Position numbers and translations under genes: made by a program
Origin: Oceanipulchritudo sp049975345
GTDB taxonomy: Bacteria; Verrucomicrobiota; Verrucomicrobiia; Opitutales; Oceanipulchritudinaceae
DNA: 5,947 nt
Direction: 5' to 3'
Assembly: GCA_049975345.1 (NCBI GenBank)
Contig: JBNGDP010000171.1
Span: forward strand, 1-5,947
Shown: in pieces, positions 1 through 4,311 of the stretch
Layout: each line of letters begins with the position of its first letter
How positions within the stretch are numbered: position 1 is the stretch's first letter
The notes under the pieces: generated by a model
What the model was told of the DNA's origin: nothing
What the model saw: only the letters and a program-made list of their open reading frames with translations
Database searches by the model: none

Positions 1-121
1 CGGAGGCACGGAGAGACGGAGGCACGGAGCTAATTTTAAAAGGCTTCCAATAGGGCGGTATACTCATGAATGGAAACATGAAAATGATTCCCCTCCGTGC
101 CTCCGTCTCTCCGTGTCTCCG
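1..121. repeat. Inverted-repeat element A, downstream of lepA
   Basis: Positions 1-29 and 93-121 are reverse complements over 29 nt with one mismatch (G6 against the base pairing with position 116), enclosing a 63-nt AT-richer spacer. Each arm is built from degenerate 8-nt units of the type CGGAGGCA / CGGAGAGA. The inner arm starts 5 nt beyond the lepA stop codon, so a lepA transcript could fold it into a long hairpin. No U-tract follows, so it is not a textbook intrinsic terminator. The left arm begins at base 1, so the element may extend outside the window. Its architecture matches the element at 1943-2081. The structure is seen directly; mobility or function is inference. Confidence 0.85.
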
Positions 122-126
122 TGCGA

Positions 127-1932
127 TCATCGGGAAGTATTTTTGAGGATATCGACGAAGGCCTCCTGGGGGATGGCGACCTTGCCGACCTGTTTCATGC
201 GCTTCTTGCCCTCCTTCTGCTTCTCGAGCAGCTTGCGCTTGCGGGTGATGTCGCCGCCGTAGCACTTGGCGGTGACGTCCTTGCGCAGGGCCCCGAGGGT
301 CTCGCGGGCGATGACGTTCCCCCCGATGGAGGCCTGGATGGCCACCTTGAACAGCTGCCGCGGAAGAATCTCCTTCAGCTTCTCGCACAACTGCCGCCCC
401 TTGGGCGCAGCCTTGTCGACATGGCAGATGCTCGAGAAGGCGTCCACCGGCTCGCCGTTGACCAGGATGTCGAGCCGCACCAGCTTGCTCTCCTGGTACT
501 CCGCCAGCTCGTAGTCCATCGAGCCGTAGCCCTTGGTGATGCTCTTGAGCCGGTCGTTGAAGTCGACGAGGATCTCGTTCAGCGGGAGATGGGCCGTCAT
601 CATGACCCGCGTCGGGTCCAGCGTCTCGGTGTGGTCCACGTAGCCGCGCTTCTCCGTGACCAGGGCGAGGATGTCGCCGATCGAGCTCGAGGGTATGTGC
701 AGGGTGGCCTTGATCGTCGGCTCGGAAATGCTCTCCAGCTCGGACGGGTCGGGCAGGTTCATTGGGTTGTGGACCTCCAGCTCCGTGCCATCGCTCTTCA
801 CCACCCGGTAGACCACGCTCGGGTAGGTGGAGATGATGTCGAGGTCGTACTCGCGCCGCAGGCGCTCGGTGACGATCTCCATGTGCAGCAGCCCGAGAAA
901 CCCGCAGCGGAACCCGAAGCCCAGCGCCACCGAGGTCTCCGCCGTGTAGACCAGTGCGGCGTCGTTGAGCTGCAGCTTGCCCATGCCGACCTTCAGCTTC
1001 TCGTAGTCGTTTGTATCGATCGGATAAATACCGGAAAAGACCATCGGGCGCACCTCCTGGTAGCCCGGCAGCATCTTCTCGGCCGGCTGCGCGGCCGTGG
1101 TGATGGTGTCCCCGATCTTTACCTCGGAGACCTCCTTGATGTTGGTGACGACGTAGCCGACCGCGCCCGCCTCGATCCTGTCGGTCGGCTTCATGCCCGG
1201 GGAGAAGATCCCGACCTCCTTGACCTCGGCCTTCGCCCCGTCGCTCATCATGAGGATCGAGTCCCCGCGCTTCAACGTCCCGGAAAAGACCCGCACGTAG
1301 CAGATCACCCCCTTGTAGGCGTCGTAGACGCAATCGAAAATCAGCGTCCGCAATGCCGGATAATCCCCCCAGCGCGGCGGCCGGATCCGCTCGATGACCG
1401 CATCGATGATCTCCGGCACCCCGAGGCCCGACTTCGCGCTGGCGTGGATCGCCTCGTCGGCCGGAATGGCCAGGATGTCCTCCAGCTGGTGCTCCACCGT
1501 CGGGATGTCGGCGCTGGGCAGGTCCACCTTGTTGATGACCGGAATGACGTCCATCCCGAGGTCGATCGCCAGGTGGGCGTTGGCCACCGTCTGGGCCTCG
1601 ATCCCCTGCGCCGCGTCCACCAGCAAAAGGGCCCCCTCGCAGGCCGCAAGGCTGCGCGAGACCTCGTAGGAGAAGTCCACGTGCCCGGGCGTGTCGATCA
1701 GGTTGAAGGTGTAGTCCGTCCCGTCGTCCGCCTTGTACTTCAGGGTCACCGGATGGCTCTTGATGGTGATCCCCCGCTCCCGCTCAAGGTCCATCGAGTC
1801 GAGCAACTGCTCCATCATCTCCCGCTCGCTGACCGTCTGCGTCGCCTCCAGCAGGCGGTCGCTCAGCGTCGTCTTCCCATGGTCAATATGGGCGATGATG
1901 CAGAAATTGCGGATGTGGGAAAGGTTAGGCAT
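127..1932 (-). CDS. lepA: Elongation factor 4 (LepA), ribosomal back-translocase GTPase
   Basis: This encodes a 601-residue translational GTPase of the LepA/EF4 family, which binds the ribosome, has been assigned back-translocation or initiation and stress roles, and is membrane- or cytosol-associated. All G motifs are visible: G1 AHIDHGKT at residues 14-21, G2 ERERGITIK around 50-58, G3 DTPGH at 80-84, G4 NKVD at 134-137 and G5 SAK at 165-167. The diagnostic LepA C-terminal domain follows, with ARETLGALRKDVTAKCYGGD and the KRKLLEKQKEGKKRMKQVG stretch near the end. Length matches the family (about 600). The start at 1932 gives the canonical MPNLSHIRNFCIIAHIDHGK opening; the frame stays open 20 codons further upstream, but those codons are encoded by the repeat arm and were excluded. 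No clear Shine-Dalgarno precedes this start. fabD lies 148 nt upstream on the same strand, so cotranscription is possible. Confidence 0.97.
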   Translation of the reverse strand: MPNLSHIRNFCIIAHIDHGKTTLSDRLLEATQTVSEREMMEQLLDSMDLERERGITIKSHPVTLKYKADDGTDYTFNLIDTPGHVDFSYEVSRSLAACEGALLLVDAAQGIEAQTVANAHLAIDLGMDVIPVINKVDLPSADIPTVEHQLEDILAIPADEAIHASAKSGLGVPEIIDAVIERIRPPRWGDYPALRTLIFDCVYDAYKGVICYVRVFSGTLKRGDSILMMSDGAKAEVKEVGIFSPGMKPTDRIEAGAVGYVVTNIKEVSEVKIGDTITTAAQPAEKMLPGYQEVRPMVFSGIYPIDTNDYEKLKVGMGKLQLNDAALVYTAETSVALGFGFRCGFLGLLHMEIVTERLRREYDLDIISTYPSVVYRVVKSDGTELEVHNPMNLPDPSELESISEPTIKATLHIPSSSIGDILALVTEKRGYVDHTETLDPTRVMMTAHLPLNEILVDFNDRLKSITKGYGSMDYELAEYQESKLVRLDILVNGEPVDAFSSICHVDKAAPKGRQLCEKLKEILPRQLFKVAIQASIGGNVIARETLGALRKDVTAKCYGGDITRKRKLLEKQKEGKKRMKQVGKVAIPQEAFVDILKNTSR

Positions 1933-1942
1933 TTTAAAGGAA

Positions 1943-2081
1943 ATTTTCTCACGGAGCCACGAAGAAACGGAGGCACGAAGCCATTCCTCCATAAATTATG
2001 AGTTTTTCTGACAAATGTTCCATCAATTGATTCGATAGAATAGCTTCGTGCCTCCGTCTCTTAGTGGCTCCTTGCGAAAAT
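1943..2081. repeat. Inverted-repeat element B, between fabD and lepA
   Basis: Arms 1943-1981 and 2043-2081 are 39-nt reverse complements with four mismatches, around a 61-nt AT-rich spacer. The inner parts of the arms carry the same 8-nt-period units as element A (CGGAGGCA, CGAAG, AGGAGCCA). The element overlaps the first base of the fabD stop triplet as written on the plus strand, and its other end lies 10 nt before the lepA ATG. It therefore occupies nearly the entire intergenic region. The spacers of A and B show no obvious similarity to each other. Whether it is a MITE-like mobile element, a processing or termination signal, or both cannot be decided here. Confidence 0.87.
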
Positions 2082-2983
2082 CAAAGGTCCCCGAACTCCT
2101 GGATCGAGGTGACAGAGAGGGTGCGGTCGGTACGGCGGGCCAGGCCGGCGAGGACGCCCCCCACTCCGCACTCGTAGAATTCGGTCACGCCGAGGGCCGC
2201 CGCCTCGCGCAGGCAGTCCTCCCAGAGGACGCTGCTCACCACCTGCTTCGCCAGGGCCGTGCGGATCTCGTCGGGGGTCCGGACCGCCTTGCCCGTGGTG
2301 TTGCTGAGGACCGTGAGCTTTGGCTCCTTGATCTCGACCCCCTTGAGAAATTCCGCGAAGGCCTTGCGGGCCGGCTCCATCAGGCGACTGTGATAGGCGC
2401 CCGCCACCTTGAGCGGCACCACCATCTTGAAGGCGCCCCCCGCCTTGGCCGCCTCGACGGCCGCCCCCACCTTGCCGGATTCCCCGCTGATGACAATCTG
2501 TCCGGGGCTGTTCAAATTCGCCATGTCGACGTCATGCTCCGCGCAGAGGGCCTCCACCGCCTCGCGGCTCCCCCCGATCAGCGAGGCCATGGCCCCGTCC
2601 GTGGCGTCGCAGGCCTCCTGCATCAGGCGCCCGCGCTCCGCCACCACCCGCAGGCCGTCCTCGAACGAAAACGCCTCCGCCGCGGCAAGGGCCGTCAGCT
2701 CCCCAAGGCTCAGGCCCGCCGCAAGGGTCACGTCCCCCAGCCGGCCCGCTTCCTTGAGCAGCGTAAATACCGCATAACCATGCACATAGAGCGCCGGCTG
2801 ACAGACCCGCGTCTCCGTCAGGGTCTCCTCCGGGCCGCTGAAGGACACCTCGCTCAGGGTCCAGCCCAGTACCCCGTCCGCCTGCGCGTACAGCGCCCGG
2901 GCCGCCTCGCTCCCGTCCGCCAGCGATTTCCCCATGCCCACTTTCTGGGCCCCCTGGCCTGAGAATAATAGTCCTTTCGACAT
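2081..2983 (-). CDS. fabD: Malonyl-CoA:acyl carrier protein transacylase (FabD)
   Basis: This encodes a 300-residue cytoplasmic enzyme that moves malonyl from CoA to the ACP phosphopantetheine thiol, supplying extender units for type II fatty-acid synthesis. Family hallmarks are visible: the N-terminal GQGAQ loop (residues 9-13), the nucleophile elbow GLSLG at 90-94 with catalytic Ser92, Arg117 in AERGRLMQ (binds the malonyl carboxylate), NSPGQIVISG at 158-167, the catalytic His198 in GAYHSRLM and Gln247 in AKQVVSS. The elbow has Leu where many homologues have His (GHSLG). Length is normal for the family. The start at 2983 gives the standard MSKGLLFSGQGAQ opening; an in-frame extension to 3052 has no family resemblance. 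No strong ribosome-binding site is seen. The usual fab neighbours are absent from the window, and the next gene downstream is lepA. Confidence 0.96.
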   Translation of the reverse strand: MSKGLLFSGQGAQKVGMGKSLADGSEAARALYAQADGVLGWTLSEVSFSGPEETLTETRVCQPALYVHGYAVFTLLKEAGRLGDVTLAAGLSLGELTALAAAEAFSFEDGLRVVAERGRLMQEACDATDGAMASLIGGSREAVEALCAEHDVDMANLNSPGQIVISGESGKVGAAVEAAKAGGAFKMVVPLKVAGAYHSRLMEPARKAFAEFLKGVEIKEPKLTVLSNTTGKAVRTPDEIRTALAKQVVSSVLWEDCLREAAALGVTEFYECGVGGVLAGLARRTDRTLSVTSIQEFGDL

Positions 2984-3030
2984 AAGCGGCCCATGAAAGG
3001 GGAGATTCCACGGAAAGCAAGTATGCATTC

Positions 3031-3072
3031 GCGGCCCGTTTCGCCGACTCATCGGGCGGCGAAACAGGCCGC
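3031..3072 (-). promoter_or_regulatory. 16-bp dyad (hairpin or operator) in the fabD leader
   Basis: Positions 3031-3046 and 3057-3072 are inverted copies of GCGGCCCGTTTCGCCG with a single difference and a 10-nt loop. Read as minus-strand RNA, the single difference becomes a G-U wobble, so the stem is unbroken in the orientation of fabD. It ends 48 nt upstream of the fabD start. There is no U-tract on the minus strand, which argues against a terminator. It could be a 5'-leader structure or a repressor site; no known family is recognised. Confidence 0.5.
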
Positions 3073-3080
3073 ATTCCGAT

Positions 3081-3110
3081 TTGACAAGGCCCGGCTCCCG
3101 GTGCGATATT
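3081..3110 (+). promoter_or_regulatory. Candidate sigma70-type promoter for ssrA
   Basis: A perfect TTGACA at 3081-3086 is followed after 18 nt by GATATT at 3105-3110 (four of six matches to TATAAT). Transcription would start near 3117 and give a precursor with a leader of roughly 65 nt before the mature tmRNA 5' end, which RNase P would remove. A second TTGACA at 3129-3134 has no acceptable -10 box. The call rests only on motif and position. Confidence 0.4.
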
Positions 3111-3122
3111 AAAACCGTTCAA

Positions 3123-3153
3123 GGTTCTTTGACATCGGTTACCGACACCGATG
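3123..3153 (+). promoter_or_regulatory. boxA-like motif followed by a 7-bp dyad in the ssrA leader
   Basis: GGTTCTTTGACA at 3123-3134 matches 9 of 12 positions of the E. coli rRNA boxA antitermination sequence TGCTCTTTAACA. It overlaps the left arm of a dyad, CATCGGT (3133-3139) and ACCGATG (3147-3153), with a 7-nt loop. Both would lie in the leader if the promoter at 3081 is used. This may be chance similarity. Confidence 0.2.
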
Positions 3154-3182
3154 GTCATTTTCAACACGAACCGCATGTTGAC

Positions 3183-3534
3183 GGGGGTGTTCTGGAATTC
3201 GACCGGTCGTGGAGGGATATCGTGGCAGGCAGGAGTTGGTCGAAGGCTCCTTAAAAATCGACCAAGCCAATAAATGGCGAAAACGAATACGCTCTCGCGG
3301 CTTAACTAATGCCGTGACGGTGAACCCCTGACACCCGCTACGGGGGGATCCGACGACTTGCGGGCATAGCCGTCGCCCGGGCCACCGGGGCGCGGCCGTA
3401 CACCACTGGCGGCTGGCCAACGGAGAGCGTGCTGCTTCGCGCTCCCCAGGCGAGATTCAAACAAGCAGCTATGCCTGTAGAGGCGGTTTCCTTAAGCGAC
3501 CGGGACGCGGGTTCAAATCCCGCCACCTCCACCA
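3183..3534 (+). ncRNA. ssrA: tmRNA (transfer-messenger RNA), one-piece, complete
   Basis: This is a 352-nt tmRNA, which with SmpB rescues stalled ribosomes and tags the nascent peptide for proteolysis. The 5' end GGGGGTG pairs with CACCTCC just before the 3' ACCA, with one G-U pair, forming the acceptor stem. Next to the 5' end is TTCTGGAATTCGACCGG, matching the conserved tmRNA start ATTCTGGATTCGACGGG. The 3' end has GGACGCGGGTTCAAATCCCG, the conserved T-arm with TTCAAAT loop, and an encoded CCA at 3532-3534. The tag frame sits at 3276-3305. About 200 nt between tag and T-arm accommodates the usual pseudoknots, for example the hairpin around 3421-3446. No two-piece permutation is present. The gene is divergent from fabD. 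Confidence 0.95.
3276..3305 (+). other. tmRNA proteolysis-tag reading frame (GENEYALAA, stop TAA)
   Basis: The codons GGC GAA AAC GAA TAC GCT CTC GCG GCT then TAA encode GENEYALAA, which ends in the YALAA signature recognised by ClpXP-type proteases (E. coli tag ANDENYALAA). The resume codon is inferred to be GGC because TA lies at -5/-4 before it, as U85-A86 does in E. coli. A resume codon of AAT one triplet earlier is a less likely alternative. Confidence 0.85.
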
Positions 3535-3625
3535 TCCTTCGCCCTGCAGGCTTCGGATGGCAAGCCAAGTGCGCGAAGCGAGCGCAGGCGCAGGCAGTAG
3601 AAGCCTGCAGGGCGAAGGATGGTGG
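3529..3625. repeat. Long perfect palindrome overlapping the tmRNA 3' end
   Basis: Arms 3529-3554 and 3600-3625 are perfect 26-nt reverse complements with a 45-nt interior. The left arm begins with CCACCA, the last six bases of the tmRNA. The interior holds a smaller stem, TGCGC-GAAGCGA-GCGCA, and each arm contains CCTGCAGG, itself a palindrome, so a branched cruciform is possible. It could serve as the ssrA terminator or a 3'-processing structure, although no U-tract follows. It could also be a REP-like element inserted at the tmRNA end. Only the symmetry is directly seen. Confidence 0.85.
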
Positions 3626-3627
3626 CC

Positions 3628-3655
3628 CTTCGTAGTTCGACGAAGTCGAGCGAAG
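3628..3655. repeat. Small REP-like hairpin linking palindrome and tandem array
   Basis: An inner stem TCGAC-GAA-GTCGA (3637-3649) sits inside outer arms CTTCG (3628-3632) and CGAAG (3651-3655). The right half merges into the first, diverged unit of the 29-nt array (CGAGCGAAGTAGGGCAATCC), suggesting the array arose from part of this hairpin. Confidence 0.55.
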
Positions 3656-3912
3656 TAGGGCAATCCTGCCAGCCTCGAGCGAAGTAGGGCAATCCTGCCA
3701 GCCTCGAGCGAAGTAGGGCAATCCTGCCNNNNNNNNNNNNNNNNNNNNNNNNNNNNNNNNNNNNNNNNNNNNNNNNNNNNNNNNNNNNNNNNNNNNNNNN
3801 NNNNNNNNNNNNNNNNNNNNNNNNNNNNCTCGAGCGAAGTAGGGCAATCCTGCCAGCCTCGAGCGAAGTAGGGCAATCCTGCCAGCCTCGAGCGAAGTAG
3901 GGCAATCCTGCC
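3642..3912. repeat. 29-nt tandem repeat array, interrupted by an assembly gap
   Basis: A 29-nt unit containing CTCGAGCGAAG and GGGCAATCCTGCC is repeated head to tail. A diverged first copy is at 3642-3670, then exact copies at 3671-3699 and 3700-3728, then the gap. After it come a partial copy at 3829-3854 and exact copies at 3855-3883 and 3884-3912. Visible full copies are identical, implying recent expansion or homogenisation. GGCA-ATCC-TGCC and CTCGAG give each unit internal dyads. There are no unique spacers, so it is not CRISPR. Because 29 is not a multiple of 3, its minus strand is open in all frames and generates spurious proteins. Confidence 0.9.
3729..3828. other. Assembly gap of 100 N inside the tandem array
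   Basis: Exactly 100 N lie between copies of the same 29-nt repeat. For an uninterrupted array the missing length must be 3 modulo 29 (for example 90 or 119), and 100 does not satisfy this. The gap is therefore a placeholder, or the array is interrupted by something else. True copy number is unknown. Confidence 0.95.
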
Positions 3913-3970
3913 TATATTCAGGTAAGCGCGCTGGTTGCTACATACCTTCACCGTCCATCAACTGATGGCC

Positions 3971-4213
3971 ATGCGGTACGTATATCGATTGGCGAGCAAA
4001 ACGGATCCGAACTTTTATTATACCGGCTGTACGGGAAACTTGAAATGCCGCCTGCGGCAACACAATGCAGGGGATGTGCGTTCGACCCGTCTCAAGAGGC
4101 CGTACCGGCTTGTTTTTTATGCAGCCTTTCCATCCAGACAACGGGCCCTGGCTTTTGAAGCATACCTGAAGACAGGTTCGGGCCATGCCTTTGCCAGAAA
4201 GCGCCTCTGGTAA
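3971..4213 (+). CDS. Small single-domain GIY-YIG endonuclease-like protein
   Basis: This encodes 80 residues forming a single GIY-YIG nuclease domain of the short, orphan type (UPF0213/URI-like group). The motif appears as YVY at residues 3-5 and YTG at 17-19. The expected catalytic residues follow: Arg27 and His31 in KCRLRQHNAG, and Glu63 in AFEAYLKTG. The ending GSGHAFARKRLW resembles the terminus of many such proteins, so the gene appears complete. The domain is known to cleave DNA in other proteins; the role of these short members is unclear. The ATG at 3971 fits the family opening (MRYVYRL); ATG at 3965 would add two residues, and an in-frame ATG at 3935 is less family-like. No Shine-Dalgarno is visible at either. 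It begins 58 nt after the tandem array, a context that suggests a link to repeat spread or maintenance. Confidence 0.85.
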   Translation: MRYVYRLASKTDPNFYYTGCTGNLKCRLRQHNAGDVRSTRLKRPYRLVFYAAFPSRQRALAFEAYLKTGSGHAFARKRLW

Positions 4214-4311
4214 GGGCATACCGCATCCATGGATCCCCTCCGATTTCTCTTTACTAATCGCGTATTCAAAGATAACTACGGGATCCAACTGAAACCCGTC
4301 ATCCCGTCTTC

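Noticed and set aside
93..121. Intrinsic terminator of lepA
   Set aside because: The stem is long and strong but lacks a run of T on the minus strand and has a 63-nt loop; recorded as an inverted-repeat element instead.
97..2001. 634-codon plus-strand open frame opposite lepA
   Set aside because: It is the antisense shadow of a complete LepA gene with all GTPase motifs; the long frame follows from high GC at third codon positions, and its translation resembles no family.
2048..2962. 304-codon plus-strand open frame opposite fabD
   Set aside because: Antisense shadow of fabD, which carries the full catalytic set on the minus strand.
3463..3534. A separate tRNA gene at the T-arm and CCA end
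   Set aside because: There is no matching anticodon arm or nearby 5' acceptor strand; the acceptor partner GGGGGTG is at 3183, which makes it the tRNA-like domain of tmRNA.
3429..3635. 68-codon plus-strand open frame
   Set aside because: It lies within the tmRNA 3' half and the palindrome; no coding signal or family resemblance.
3642..3912. CRISPR array
   Set aside because: Repeats of 29 nt are directly adjacent with no spacers between them and no cas genes nearby.
3338..3951. Minus-strand proteins with VAGFEPASRS or WWRWRDLNPRPGR and LPYFARGWQDCP repeats
   Set aside because: The first motifs are the reverse complement of the tmRNA T-arm and 3' end read in different frames, a well-known source of phantom proteins. 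The repeated peptides are the 29-nt array read in three frames and even run through the N gap.
4250..4278. Promoter TTTACT / TAACTA before the LRR gene
   Set aside because: Only about three of six matches in the -10 box and no supporting context; not distinguishable from chance.
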